A DNA stretch of 64,000 nucleotides from an uncultured Clostridia bacterium (GTDB taxonomy: Bacteria > Bacillota > Clostridia > Christensenellales > UBA1242): the NCBI GenBank assembly GCA_949949035.1, contig CATLHJ010000002.1, positions 1-64,000 of the forward strand, in the 5' to 3' direction. The notes beneath the pieces are model-generated. The model searched no databases. It saw only the letters and a program-made list of their open reading frames with translations, and was not told the origin of the DNA. Positions within the stretch are counted from its first letter, which is position 1. Every line of letters begins with the position of its first letter. Shown here in pieces: positions 1 to 8,516 of this stretch. The translations under genes were made by a program, and so were the position numbers.

Positions 1-18
1 CCCCCCCCCCCCCCCCCC
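1..18. repeat. Run of 18 C at the window edge
   Basis: The first 18 bases are all C, and the true length is unknown because the window begins here. The tract ends 64 bases before the start codon of the surface-protein gene at 83. Read on the plus strand it would give prolines followed by a stop at 40-42, so it could also be the tail of an upstream reading frame. A long C homopolymer is either a slippage-prone tract or a contig-end artefact. Confidence 0.6.
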
Positions 19-82
19 AACACTCTTTCAACGGCTATTTAACGCCAAAATAGTTAATAACCGTAAAAGGAGCAAAAGTAAC

Positions 83-1246
83 ATGGCAAAAATTGGTAAA
101 CAATGGGGCAGCATCATTGCCTGCTGGGCGGTGGCGTTGGCCTTCATTATTACGGGCATTTGTTTGGGCACAATCATTCCCAGTAAGGCCGCGGACGAAG
201 ATTTTTTAGCAGTCACCTTTGACGTTAATGGTGACGGGGTAATAAGTGACGACGAGACGACCTATTATGCCAGTTTCCGGGCGGCCGGCGAATACGTTAA
301 CACCTTGTCAACTACGGCGGAAAACCGCGCGGTGGTTAAAGTGACACGGGATGTCTTATCGCTCTCTGGTACGGAGGAAGACAATTGTTTTGTTTTGTAT
401 AAAGAAGATGGTACTTCTTGGTGTACATTCGATTTAAATGGGCATGTATTAAAAGCCGATGCAATGGGTGTCACCGCTAATTATGAAGGGCATCTAACGA
501 TTATTGATTCGCAGCCAACGTTGGTGCATTATTACCAACGTACCGCGGATGGCGATTATTTGTTTGTTAACGAACCAACAGCTGATTATACCGCGGTTTA
601 TGGCGGTGTTTTATGCAGTAGGGAAAATAGTGCTGATGATGGAGTGCAAATTGTAGTTATGGCTGGGGGAGAATTGGTGATTGATGGTGGTACTTATTTG
701 GGGCGAGGTTGTTTTGCTATAATGTATGACGCGAAAATGATCTTTAATAAATTAACTTCGCAAATGGTTACTGACAATCCCATGGGCATGTCTGCCGCCC
801 AATCGGTGGTATTAGGACTTGCAACACCGCAAGAAGGTTATGAGCCCTCAATACTTGAAATTAACGGGGGCATGATTAGTGGTAATATAAGTTTTTGTGA
901 ATCAGACCCTGATGCGGATAGCGGGTATAAAACACGTATTATTGATTTAGCAAATGTGCCTGATGATGTGCCATCCATCAAGGTTAATGTTAACTTGACC
1001 AAAACGCTGGACACTAATGGGCTACCTATTTATACGTCGGAAAATTACACCCCGACGATTAACCCCGACGTACCGCCGGCAGATGATCAACCAACCGACA
1101 ACCAAGAAAACAAGAACCAGTCAACCCCCGACGTTAAGACTAATTTAATTGGCCTGATTGTTTTGGGTGTCGCCGCCGCGGTGATGGTGGTAGGTGTGAC
1201 GACAATTATTATCGTCAATACCAAGAAACGTAAAAAAGTTGCCTAA
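83..1246 (+). CDS. Surface protein with signal segment, calcium loop and C-terminal membrane anchor
   Basis: I do not recognise a named family. The 387-residue product starts with a hydrophobic export segment (about residues 9-33) followed by the acidic stretch AADED. Residues 47-58 form a canonical EF-hand/dockerin-type calcium loop (D47, N49, D51, G52, I54, E58). The middle resembles beta-rich secreted sequence (VVMAGGELVIDGGTY). A Pro/Asp/Gln-rich spacer at about 330-350 leads into a hydrophobic helix (about 353-380) and a basic tail ending KKRKKVA. That is a C-terminal membrane anchor with no LPXTG motif. The start is supported by an AAAGGAG ribosome site at 66-72, ten bases upstream. The central part of the gene is visibly more AT-rich than its two ends. 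It is probably displayed outside the cell, with unknown ligand. Confidence 0.7.
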   Translation: MAKIGKQWGSIIACWAVALAFIITGICLGTIIPSKAADEDFLAVTFDVNGDGVISDDETTYYASFRAAGEYVNTLSTTAENRAVVKVTRDVLSLSGTEEDNCFVLYKEDGTSWCTFDLNGHVLKADAMGVTANYEGHLTIIDSQPTLVHYYQRTADGDYLFVNEPTADYTAVYGGVLCSRENSADDGVQIVVMAGGELVIDGGTYLGRGCFAIMYDAKMIFNKLTSQMVTDNPMGMSAAQSVVLGLATPQEGYEPSILEINGGMISGNISFCESDPDADSGYKTRIIDLANVPDDVPSIKVNVNLTKTLDTNGLPIYTSENYTPTINPDVPPADDQPTDNQENKNQSTPDVKTNLIGLIVLGVAAAVMVVGVTTIIIVNTKKRKKVA

Positions 1247-1254
1247 ATTGGTGA

Positions 1255-1283
1255 TTGCCACGACGGGCGGTTAGTGCTATAAT
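1255..1283 (+). promoter_or_regulatory. typA promoter
   Basis: TTGCCA (1255-1260), a 17-base spacer and TATAAT (1278-1283). The start codon of typA lies 10 bases after the -10 box, so the leader would be only about 3-4 bases, with no ribosome binding site. Confidence 0.7.
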
Positions 1284-1293
1284 AATTTCCATT

Positions 1294-3123
1294 ATGTTAA
1301 AAAACGAAAAGATAAGAAACATTGCGATTATCGCGCACGTTGACCACGGCAAAACCAGTTTGGTTAACGAACTGCTAAAACAAGGCGGGGCATTCCGCGA
1401 AAATCAAACGGTCGGTGATCGGGTGATGGACAGTAACGCGTTGGAACGCGAACGCGGAATTACCATTTTGGCAAAAAATTGTGCCGTGCGTTACAAAGGC
1501 GTTAAAATTAACATCGTCGATACCCCCGGTCATGCGGACTTTGGTGGGGAAGTCGAACGTTCGTTGAAAATGGTTGACGGCGTATTGTTGGTGGTTGACG
1601 CCTACGAAGGCCCCATGCCCCAAACCCGTTTCGTGTTGGAAAAGGCTTTGGAATTGAAGCACAAAGTGATTATCGTCATTAACAAAATTGACCGTCCCGA
1701 CGCCCGCATCAAAGAAGTCGAAGACGAAATTATGACCTTGTTTTTGGAACTGGACGCCAGCCCCGAGCAGTTGGACAGCCCGTTTGTTTACGCCAGTGCG
1801 CGTAATGGTGTAGCGGGGTTAACGGTAGAAAGTGCAACCGAAAACATGATGCCCTTACTGGATAAGATCATTGATTACTTGCCGGCGCCCGAATACGACG
1901 AAAAAGGTAGTTTCCAAATGTTGGTTTCAGCGACGCAATACAGTGATTACGTTGGAAAAATGGCGGTGGGCAAAGTGACCAGTGGCCAAATTGGCGTTAA
2001 CGCGGGCGCGGTGCGCGTTAATTATTACGACGATAAAATTAAAAACAATTTCAAAATCACGCAAATTTTTGAATTTATGGCGATGAAAAAGTTACCCATT
2101 GAACAAACCTTAGGCGGCGACATTGTTTGTATTTCGGGCTGTGCCGATGTGGGCATTGGCGACACCATCTGTAACACGGCTAACCCGCAACCTTTACCGT
2201 TTACGAAAATCAGTGAACCCAGCGTCGAAATGACCTTTATGGTTAACGATAGTCCGTTGGCCGGCAAGGAAGGCAAGTTTGTGACCAGTCGTCATCTGCG
2301 TGACCGCCTGTATAAAGAAGCCGACAAAGATTTAAGTTTGAAGGTCAGCGACACTGATTCGACCGAAGCGTTTAAGGTTTGTGGTCGTGGCGAAATGCAC
2401 TTGTCAATTTTGATTGAAAATATGCGCCGTGAAGGTTACGAATTTGCGGTCAGCAACCCGCGTGTTTTGTACAAACGCGATGCAAACGGCAAGTTAATGG
2501 AGCCCATGGACCGCGCGATTATTGACGTGCCGGAAGTTAGCATGGGCGCAGTTATGGAAAAAATGGGTACCCGCCGCGCCGAATTGGTGGGCATGACCCC
2601 GCACGGCACGCGTCAAAAAATTGAATTTATTATTCCCGCGCGTGGTTTGTTCGGTTACAAGAGCGAATTGTTAACCGACACCAAAGGCGAAGGGATTTTG
2701 AATACGGTGGCTAACGGTTATGATTACTATAAAGGTGACATTGCTACCCGCAAAACGGGCAGTTTGATTGCCTTTGAAGCGGGGGAAAGTAACGCCTATG
2801 GTTTGTACAACGCCCAAGAACGGGGCAGTTTGTTTATCGGCGCGGGGGTGACCGTATACGCGGGGATGATTGTCGGTTCCAACCCCGCCGGCGACGACAT
2901 TACGGTTAACGTGTGTAAGAAAAAAGAATTAACCAACATGCGTTCCAAAAGTAGCGACGAAGCGTTGCGCTTAACGCCACCGCTGCAATTCACTTTGGAA
3001 GAATGTTTAGGCTTTATCGGTGATGATGAATTGCTGGAAGTTACTCCCGAGCATTTGCGCATGCGTAAAATTGAATTGGATCACGGCAAACGCTTACGCA
3101 ATCGGGCTAAAAATCTCCATTAA
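1294..3123 (+). CDS. typA: Ribosome-associated GTPase TypA/BipA
   Basis: A translational GTPase of the EF-G-like family that binds the 70S ribosome and helps large-subunit assembly and stress adaptation. The G1 motif AHVDHGKT is at residues 14-21, followed by the switch I sequence ERERGITI, G3 DTPGHADF and G4 NKIDRPDA. The BipA-specific C-terminal region (GRGEMHLSIL, RGLFGYKSELLTDTKGEGIL) is intact. I chose ATG 1294, giving 609 residues, because this is the usual family length and start. A longer frame from 1255 would run through the promoter. The flippase gene follows after a short gap. Confidence 0.96.
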   Translation: MLKNEKIRNIAIIAHVDHGKTSLVNELLKQGGAFRENQTVGDRVMDSNALERERGITILAKNCAVRYKGVKINIVDTPGHADFGGEVERSLKMVDGVLLVVDAYEGPMPQTRFVLEKALELKHKVIIVINKIDRPDARIKEVEDEIMTLFLELDASPEQLDSPFVYASARNGVAGLTVESATENMMPLLDKIIDYLPAPEYDEKGSFQMLVSATQYSDYVGKMAVGKVTSGQIGVNAGAVRVNYYDDKIKNNFKITQIFEFMAMKKLPIEQTLGGDIVCISGCADVGIGDTICNTANPQPLPFTKISEPSVEMTFMVNDSPLAGKEGKFVTSRHLRDRLYKEADKDLSLKVSDTDSTEAFKVCGRGEMHLSILIENMRREGYEFAVSNPRVLYKRDANGKLMEPMDRAIIDVPEVSMGAVMEKMGTRRAELVGMTPHGTRQKIEFIIPARGLFGYKSELLTDTKGEGILNTVANGYDYYKGDIATRKTGSLIAFEAGESNAYGLYNAQERGSLFIGAGVTVYAGMIVGSNPAGDDITVNVCKKKELTNMRSKSSDEALRLTPPLQFTLEECLGFIGDDELLEVTPEHLRMRKIELDHGKRLRNRAKNLH

Positions 3124-3138
3124 GCAAATAACTAACCT

Positions 3139-4473
3139 GTGATTAAAAAAGGGCTGGTCAAAGGAGCGGTCATTTTAACGGCGGCGGGCGTGATTTGTCG
3201 GCTGCTGGGTGTAGTGTTCCGCATCCCGTTCGCCAACATTGTCGGCAATTACGGCATTGGTTTGTACCAGTTGGTTTTCCCGCTGTATTCCTTATTATTG
3301 ATTATTTCGTCGGCAGGTATCCCCGTTGCTATTTCCAAAATGATTGCGCGCGTGCGTGACGACCGCACTAAAACACGGCAAATTTTTGTCAACGCTTTGG
3401 TGGCTTTGGTGGTCATCGGTACGGTCATTACCGCGGCGTTCTTGGCGTTGGCGTGGCAGTTGTCCGCGTGGCAAGGTAAACCCGAAATTTGGCCACTTTA
3501 TTTGGCGATTGCTCCTGCGGTCTGGTTTGTCTGTGTGATTTCGGCCTTGCGTGGTTACTTTCAAGGTTTAACCAACATGGTACCGACCGCCGTGTCGCAG
3601 GTTGTGGAACAGGTGGTTAAAGTGGGGGTTGCGTTAGGGTTGGCTTTTTGGCTAATCAACTACGACGTTTTATGGGCGGTGTTCGGGGCGGTTTTGGCGG
3701 TGTCGGTGTCCGAACTGGTGGCGGCGGTAGTATTGGGCGTGATTTATTTAGTAAAAGAAAAACCGTGGCGACAACCTAAACCCGAAGGTAAAATGCTGTC
3801 GTGGACGGTCATGAAACAAATTTTTGTAATGGCTGCCCCGATCATGGTTATGTCACTGGCGTTCCCTGTGGTGCAACTGTTTGACAGTTTCTTTATCGTT
3901 AACGCGTTAAAGAGTGCCGGAGTGGACAACGCCACCGAATTGTACGGCATTGCTTCGGGAGCAGTGCATACGTTGATTAACTTGCCAACCGTGGTCGGGG
4001 TGGCGATTGCTACCGTATTATTGCCAATGGTGTCACGATGCTTTAAGCAAAAAAACACTACCGAAATGAAACACAAAGCCATGGGGGCGGTGTGGTTGAC
4101 TTTGGCCTTTGGTGTGCTGGCGACCATAACCTTAGCGGTGTTCCCGAAATTCATTTTACAGTTGTTGTATCATCGCACTTTTGCAGGTAAGGCCGAAGAA
4201 TTGGCTACCGCGGTGCTATTGTTACGGGTAGAAAGCGTGGCGGTGGTGTTAATTTGTTTGACCCAAGTTATCGGCAGTATTTTGCAGGGCGTTGACCAAG
4301 CCCGTTGGCCCATGTACGCGTTGTTAATTGGTGGGGCAGCCAAAGTAATTTTGGAAATCTTTGCCTTGCGTACGTGGGGCATCGTAACGGTTAGTATTGC
4401 CAATGTTTTATGTTACACAATAGCCTTGGTGGTTTGCGTGGTGCGTTTGATTAAGTTTATGCGGCAAAGGTAA
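3139..4473 (+). CDS. Polysaccharide/lipid flippase of the SpoVB-MurJ (MOP) family
   Basis: A multi-spanning membrane protein (444 residues, roughly 12-13 hydrophobic helices) of the oligosaccharide flippase/MATE-like superfamily. The N-terminus (LTAAGVICRLLGVVFRIP, then GNYGIGLYQLVFPLYSLLL) is the typical start of SpoVB/YtgP-type proteins, which move lipid-linked cell-wall or polysaccharide precursors across the membrane. It starts with GTG 15 bases after the typA stop, with no clear ribosome site, so it may be co-transcribed with typA. It is shorter than many members (about 500 residues) but shows no internal break. Whether it is a lipid II flippase or a sporulation/capsule flippase cannot be decided here. 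A second relative lies at 18907-20394. Confidence 0.88.
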   Translation: MIKKGLVKGAVILTAAGVICRLLGVVFRIPFANIVGNYGIGLYQLVFPLYSLLLIISSAGIPVAISKMIARVRDDRTKTRQIFVNALVALVVIGTVITAAFLALAWQLSAWQGKPEIWPLYLAIAPAVWFVCVISALRGYFQGLTNMVPTAVSQVVEQVVKVGVALGLAFWLINYDVLWAVFGAVLAVSVSELVAAVVLGVIYLVKEKPWRQPKPEGKMLSWTVMKQIFVMAAPIMVMSLAFPVVQLFDSFFIVNALKSAGVDNATELYGIASGAVHTLINLPTVVGVAIATVLLPMVSRCFKQKNTTEMKHKAMGAVWLTLAFGVLATITLAVFPKFILQLLYHRTFAGKAEELATAVLLLRVESVAVVLICLTQVIGSILQGVDQARWPMYALLIGGAAKVILEIFALRTWGIVTVSIANVLCYTIALVVCVVRLIKFMRQR

Positions 4474-4483
4474 TAATCAAGTT

Positions 4484-4753
4484 ATGCGAAAAAGTGATTT
4501 AGTAATGGAGTTTAGTGCCGAGTTTAATACTTCTAAAAAAGACGCCAAAGCAATGATAACTTGGCTGGAAGACCAAATCGTTGATGGCGTTAAAAGCGGT
4601 GACGCCGTGGTTTTGGATATTGGTAAGTTCCAAATGAAAAAAACCGCGGCCCGTCAAGGACGTAATCCGGCCACGGGGGAAACCATGCGTATTAAGGCCA
4701 AAACCAAGCCGGTGTTTCGGGCTAGTAAAAAATTCAAAGACAGTTTAGCCTAA
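4484..4753 (+). CDS. HU-family histone-like DNA-binding protein
   Basis: An 89-residue HU/IHF-family protein that bends and compacts DNA as a dimer. The C-terminal signature GRNPATGETMRIKAKTKP matches the beta-arm DNA-binding region, and the helical dimerisation part precedes it. No ribosome site is visible. TAATAA (4471-4476) lies 7 bases before the ATG, with TTGATT (4447-4452) at an 18-base spacing, so a leaderless transcript starting inside the end of the upstream gene is plausible. Its stop codon abuts the terminator of the opposing SRP RNA. Confidence 0.95.
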   Translation: MRKSDLVMEFSAEFNTSKKDAKAMITWLEDQIVDGVKSGDAVVLDIGKFQMKKTAARQGRNPATGETMRIKAKTKPVFRASKKFKDSLA

Positions 4754-4787
4754 AAAATAAAAAACGCCCCGCTTGAAAAGCAGGGCG
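4752..4787 (-). terminator. Rho-independent terminator of the SRP RNA
   Basis: On the minus strand a GC-rich hairpin (4765-4787; arms GCCCTGCTT and AAGCGGGGC) is followed by a run of T broken by one A (4752-4764). It sits directly beyond the HU stop codon, so the convergent units end against each other. Confidence 0.85.
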
Positions 4788-5059
4788 CTGCTGGTGTTGG
4801 AGCACGGTTCGGTCAGTTTCCTAAATACGGTAACCAGTCTAATGGCTCGGCCTGGCGTCACTTAATTAGCTCGTAAATAGCTGTTTAGTGCTGCTTCGTT
4901 CCCGATCTGACACGATTCACAACCTTTGCGACTACTAAGCCGTCAAGCGTCATCACCGCTAGGATCTGTCTAACGTGATTCGGTTGCCGCTCTCTGCCGT
5001 GTGGTCAATCCCGGTTAGCGCACGGGTTACAGGCAGTCGCTACTTGCCCATTTATCCAA
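4765..5059 (-). ncRNA. ffs: Large signal recognition particle RNA with Alu domain
   Basis: RNA scaffold of the signal recognition particle, which with Ffh targets nascent membrane and secreted proteins. The conserved domain IV is clear on the minus strand at about 4885-4910 (GTCAG, GGAAC and GAAGCAGC around the symmetric loop). The 5' part contains the Alu-domain signature (GGGCAAGTAGCG, then CTGTAACCCG), and the 3' half contains GCCAGGCCGAGC, as in the roughly 270-base scRNA of Bacillus. This large form is typical of Bacillota. The 5' end is inferred from its promoter and the 3' end from its terminator, so both are approximate. Confidence 0.92.
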
Positions 5060-5065
5060 CATTAA

Positions 5066-5094
5066 ATTATAACACATTGGTAAAATTATGGCAA
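5066..5094 (-). promoter_or_regulatory. SRP RNA promoter
   Basis: On the minus strand: TTGCCA (5089-5094), a 17-base spacer, and TATAAT (5066-5071) preceded by TG one base upstream (extended -10). The predicted start is near 5059. Confidence 0.85.
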
Positions 5095-5131
5095 GCCTTT
5101 GGTGGTAAACTGCCGTCAGCGGTGAAAGGTA

Positions 5132-5160
5132 TTGCCAGTTGTAGGCGGTAATGTTATACT
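5132..5160 (+). promoter_or_regulatory. dnaB promoter
   Basis: TTGCCA (5132-5137), a 17-base spacer and TATACT (5155-5160) with an upstream TG (extended -10). Seven bases separate it from the dnaB ATG, predicting a leaderless message. Confidence 0.8.
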
Positions 5161-5167
5161 GATTTTG

Positions 5168-6586
5168 ATGTTACACAATATTGAAGCGGAGCAAGCGGTA
5201 ATTGCCGCAGTGTTGTTAGACAACGATTGTTTGGAAACGTTTACCCGTTTGCAACCGTCGCATTTTTATTCGCCCGCGCACAAGACGATTCACGAAGCGA
5301 TTTGTTATTTGACCACAAAAAATACGCCGGTGGACTTGGTGACCCTGTCGGAACGCTTGAAAGCGATTGGTAAATTAGACGCGGTTGGTGGTAACGATTA
5401 TTTAACCAACATTATGGACGTGATCCCGTCGGCAGTGAACTTCAAACACTACGTGGCGATTTTGAAAAAAAACCAAACTTTGCGTCGTTTGGCCAGTGCC
5501 GCCGCCAACATTACCCAGTCTTTGGAAAACGCGGAAGACGAACACGACGCTTTACAAAATGCCGAAAAGTTGATTTTTGACATCAGTCGCGAAGACGAGA
5601 AAAAAGAATTAACCAAACTGGCAGCAGAACTGCCAACGGTATTGGATAATTACGACTTGGTGGCACGTGATCCGAGCGCGTTACGGGGTATTAAAACGGG
5701 TTTTGATACTTTGGACAGCATTACTAACGGTTTGCAAAAGGGTAACTTAATTATTATTGGCGCGCGCCCCAGTGTGGGTAAAACCAGTTTTGCCCTAAAC
5801 ATTGTTTTGAACGCAGCCTTAAAGAGCAAAGCCAAAGTGGCAGTATTCTCGTTAGAAATGAGCAAGCGTGAACTGGCCAATCGCGCCTTGTGTTCGGTGG
5901 CGAAAGTGTCATTAACACACGCCACGCGGGGTAAGTTAACTCCCGAAGAATGGTCCCGTTTGTGGGATGCTAACGCGAAATTACAAAAAGCCAGCATCTA
6001 CGTTGACGATACTGGGTCAATTACTCCCGAAGAAATTATGCGTAAATGCATGCGTTTGCAACGGGAACACGGCTTGGATTTGGTAATGATTGACTACTTG
6101 GGTTTAATGGGGACGAAATCAACTAATCGTAACGAAAGTCGCCAAGACCAAGTTGCTACCAACAGTCGCATGATGAAGAACATGGCGAAAGAATTGGACA
6201 TTCCGGTTATCCTGTTGTCGCAATTAAACCGTGGTATTGAAGCGCGTAAAGGGGCGGACAGCGAACCGATGTTATCGGACTTGCGTGAGTCGGGGGCGAT
6301 TGAACAGGACGCTGACATCGTTATGTTTATCCATAAACCAAAAACAGAAACCGTTAGCGAACAAAATGAACACAGTCGGGATTACGAAGCCAAAATTATC
6401 GTCGCCAAGAACCGTAATGGTCCGACGCCGTATTTCAAATTACAATTTATTGGTGAGTTAACCACTTTTATGGATCCAGACAAAGTCAGCAAGGAAACAG
6501 GAGTGTCAGCCGCGCCATCCGTGGTTACGGTTTCGGCACCGGAGGCCTTGCCCATTCAAGATTCCAGTATCAGCGATATTTTCTAA
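5168..6586 (+). CDS. dnaB: Replicative DNA helicase DnaB
   Basis: Hexameric 5'-3' helicase that unwinds DNA at the replication fork. The N-terminal DnaB domain begins NIEAEQAVIAAVLLD. The RecA-like C-terminal domain has Walker A GARPSVGKTS near residue 198, the FSLEMSKREL motif, and Walker B LVMIDYLGLM near residue 305, followed by the expected LLSQLNRGIEAR and DLRESGAIEQDADIVMF. I start at ATG 5168 (472 residues) because the sequence upstream is the promoter. Other family members begin at the same MLHNIEAEQ position. The divergent SRP RNA shares the upstream region. Confidence 0.97.
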   Translation: MLHNIEAEQAVIAAVLLDNDCLETFTRLQPSHFYSPAHKTIHEAICYLTTKNTPVDLVTLSERLKAIGKLDAVGGNDYLTNIMDVIPSAVNFKHYVAILKKNQTLRRLASAAANITQSLENAEDEHDALQNAEKLIFDISREDEKKELTKLAAELPTVLDNYDLVARDPSALRGIKTGFDTLDSITNGLQKGNLIIIGARPSVGKTSFALNIVLNAALKSKAKVAVFSLEMSKRELANRALCSVAKVSLTHATRGKLTPEEWSRLWDANAKLQKASIYVDDTGSITPEEIMRKCMRLQREHGLDLVMIDYLGLMGTKSTNRNESRQDQVATNSRMMKNMAKELDIPVILLSQLNRGIEARKGADSEPMLSDLRESGAIEQDADIVMFIHKPKTETVSEQNEHSRDYEAKIIVAKNRNGPTPYFKLQFIGELTTFMDPDKVSKETGVSAAPSVVTVSAPEALPIQDSSISDIF

Positions 6587-6601
6587 AAGACTAATTAAAA
6601 C

Positions 6602-6967
6602 TTAAAAATCCAAATCGACTCCCGAGTTATGGTTGTCGGTCGGTTGACTGGGGTCGGTTGGCGTAGTTGGTGCGGCCGGCTGTGCTACGGGGCGGTGTAA
6701 CTCGTAATTTTGGTCGGTAGCGGTGGCTTCTGCTACGGTGGTCGCGGTTAAAGTGCTTTCACGCTTTTCGGCAAGTCGTTTTTTTACCAGATTGATGATT
6801 AACGGGGCAACCCACAACCCGACGCCAATTAACGCCAGCAATAAGCCGATAATAAACGCCCACAGGGGATTGGACGGGACAATGAAAACGATCGCCATAA
6901 AGATTGCCCCGAGTAAAAACAGGGCACTTTCGACGATCGCCATAATTTCATTTTTCCCTAACTTCAT
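6602..6967 (-). CDS. Small membrane protein with two helices and acidic Pro/Thr-rich tail
   Basis: I do not recognise a family. The 121-residue product has two hydrophobic helices (about residues 9-30 and 35-58) joined by a short loop with a Pro. A basic segment (KKRLAEKR) follows, then a Thr/Ala/Pro-rich tail ending in acidic residues, probably cytoplasmic. It lies 8 bases downstream of the 18-residue Cys-rich peptide gene and is probably co-transcribed with it. The convergent dnaB gene ends 15 bases away. No catalytic motif is visible. Confidence 0.6.
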   Translation of the reverse strand: MKLGKNEIMAIVESALFLLGAIFMAIVFIVPSNPLWAFIIGLLLALIGVGLWVAPLIINLVKKRLAEKRESTLTATTVAEATATDQNYELHRPVAQPAAPTTPTDPSQPTDNHNSGVDLDF

Positions 6968-6975
6968 GTCAACCC

Positions 6976-7032
6976 TTATTTGGCGGGTTTGTGCGGTTTA
7001 CCACACGGACACGGACAGCCTTCACATCCCAT
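6976..7032 (-). CDS. 18-residue cysteine-rich microprotein
   Basis: A very short frame encoding MGCEGCPCPCGKPHKPAK, with four Cys in the first ten residues (C3, C6, C8, C10) and a His in the basic tail. It is supported by a strong ribosome site (GGGAGG, 7 bases before the ATG) and a complete promoter (7054-7082). That is unusual here, where most first genes lack a leader. The Cys spacing suggests metal binding or redox activity, but no family is recognised. It heads a likely two-gene operon with the 121-residue membrane protein. Confidence 0.6.
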   Translation of the reverse strand: MGCEGCPCPCGKPHKPAK

Positions 7033-7053
7033 AATATTACCTCCCGTAATAAT

Positions 7054-7082
7054 ATATTACCAGTCCTCAACAATTCATGCAA
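7054..7082 (-). promoter_or_regulatory. Promoter of the microprotein operon
   Basis: On the minus strand: TTGCAT (7077-7082), a 17-base spacer, and TAATAT (7054-7059) with an extended -10 TG. The start would lie near 7047, giving a leader of about 15 bases that contains the GGGAGG ribosome site. Confidence 0.7.
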
Positions 7083-7086
7083 GTTG

Positions 7087-7115
7087 TTTACTTGTGACAA
7101 AAAAAACTGTATACT
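7087..7115 (+). promoter_or_regulatory. Promoter of the pseudouridine synthase gene
   Basis: TTTACT (7087-7092), a 17-base spacer and TATACT (7110-7115), with 6 bases to the ATG at 7122. The predicted message is leaderless. It stands back to back with the microprotein promoter. Confidence 0.65.
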
Positions 7116-7121
7116 CATCTT

Positions 7122-7787
7122 ATGAGTACGCCGGCGGTGATTTACGAAGACAATCATTTATTGGTAGTGATTAAGCCACAAAACGTGCCGACTGTGGCTG
7201 ACAGTTCGCACGACGAAAGTTTGCAAGAGAGTTTGAAAGCCTATACGGGCGGTTTCGTGGGTATAGTTCACCGTTTGGATCGCGTAACGGGTGGGGTAAT
7301 GGTGTTTGCTAAAACCAGTAAGGCAGCGGCTCGCTTAAGTGAACAAATTAAAAATGGTACTTTCCACAAAATTTATTACGCAGTGGTACAAGGTGTACCC
7401 AAGGAACGCAGTGCCACCTTGGTTAATTGGTTAGCCAAAGATGAAATACACAATATGGTGGCGGTAGTACCACAAACGACCACGGGCGCCAAGCGTGCCG
7501 AACTGACTTACCAGACTGTGACGACCGTTGACGGTAATACTTTAATTACCATTGATTTAGCGACGGGACGCTCGCACCAAATTCGCGTGCAAATGAAACA
7601 CATCGGGCACCCGCTGGTGGGGGATGTGCGTTACGGCGGTGCTCGTCGTGGCGTGAAAGACATTGCTTTGTGGGCTTATCAATTAACTTTTGAACACCCA
7701 ACCACCCACGACAAAATGAAATTTATTGTCAATCCACCCGAAGACGGCGCGTGGGCGAAATTCGATTTTCGGAGAAAACACCGATGA
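7122..7787 (+). CDS. RluA-family RNA pseudouridine synthase
   Basis: Converts uridine to pseudouridine in rRNA or tRNA. The catalytic motif IVHRLDRVTGGVMVFAK carries the essential Asp (HRLD). The family usually has TSG where this protein has TGG. The later motif LATGRSHQIRVQMKHIGHPL is also intact. At 221 residues it lacks the N-terminal S4 domain seen in RluD, as many short RluA-type proteins do. The exact target base cannot be predicted. Its stop overlaps the start of the phosphoesterase gene (ATGA), so the two are probably coupled. Confidence 0.9.
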   Translation: MSTPAVIYEDNHLLVVIKPQNVPTVADSSHDESLQESLKAYTGGFVGIVHRLDRVTGGVMVFAKTSKAAARLSEQIKNGTFHKIYYAVVQGVPKERSATLVNWLAKDEIHNMVAVVPQTTTGAKRAELTYQTVTTVDGNTLITIDLATGRSHQIRVQMKHIGHPLVGDVRYGGARRGVKDIALWAYQLTFEHPTTHDKMKFIVNPPEDGAWAKFDFRRKHR

Positions 7788-8479
7788 AAGTCTTCGCTTT
7801 ATCCGATTTTCATTTATCGTTTGCGGTCAACAAGCCGATGAATGTTTTTGGTGACCATTGGGAAAATTACGAGGCAGAAATAAAAAAGAACTGGAACGCC
7901 TTGGTGGGCCCCGATGACGTAGGGATTATCGCAGGTGATATTTCTTGGGCGATGAAAATGACGGATACGGTGGCCGACTTTGACTTTATTAAAAGTTTGA
8001 ACGGTACCAAAATTATTATTCGTGGTAACCACGATTACTGGTGGAAAAGTGTTTCACAAATCCGCGAGTTCGTGGGCGACAACATTAAGGTTTTACAAAA
8101 CGACAGCGTGACCATCGGCGACGTGATTTTTGTTGGCACACGGGGTTGGCAAGCCCCCGAACGTAACCGTCCGTTATCTGAAGAAAATCAGAAAATTTAC
8201 GATCGCGAAGTACTGCGTTTTGAAATGTCATTAAAAAGTGCGGGTGATAAGGGCAATAAAAAACTGGTAGCAATTTTGCATTATCCGCCGTTTAACTGTC
8301 TGCGTGATGATTCGCCGTTTACTAAACTATGTGAGCAGTACCACGTGGACGCGGTAGTTTACGGACATTTGCACGGTCGTGGAGGACGTGGCGACTTGAC
8401 CTATACTAAAAATGGCATTACTTATTATTTGACCAGTACCGATTTATTAAAACATTGTCCCGTACCGATTAAATTATAA
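7784..8479 (+). CDS. Calcineurin-like metallophosphoesterase
   Basis: A 231-residue metal-dependent phosphoesterase. The metal-binding motifs are in the normal order: SDFHLS (D-x-H), GDISW (GD), RGNHDYWW (GNHD), ILHYPPF and YGHLHG (GHxH). The substrate is unknown; relatives are general phosphohydrolases of about this length. I start at ATG 7784, where the stop codon of the upstream gene overlaps the ATG and GGAG lies ten bases ahead. A longer in-frame extension to 7751 would lie inside the upstream gene. Confidence 0.88.
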   Translation: MKVFALSDFHLSFAVNKPMNVFGDHWENYEAEIKKNWNALVGPDDVGIIAGDISWAMKMTDTVADFDFIKSLNGTKIIIRGNHDYWWKSVSQIREFVGDNIKVLQNDSVTIGDVIFVGTRGWQAPERNRPLSEENQKIYDREVLRFEMSLKSAGDKGNKKLVAILHYPPFNCLRDDSPFTKLCEQYHVDAVVYGHLHGRGGRGDLTYTKNGITYYLTSTDLLKHCPVPIKL

Positions 8480-8516
8480 TCAACTTTTTGGCGCTTGGTT
8501 TCATAAAAATAATAGT

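Noticed and set aside
8480-8516. Promoter directly before dapF
   Set aside because: Only AT-rich bases are present; no -10 box with an acceptable -35 at 16-18 bases could be found.
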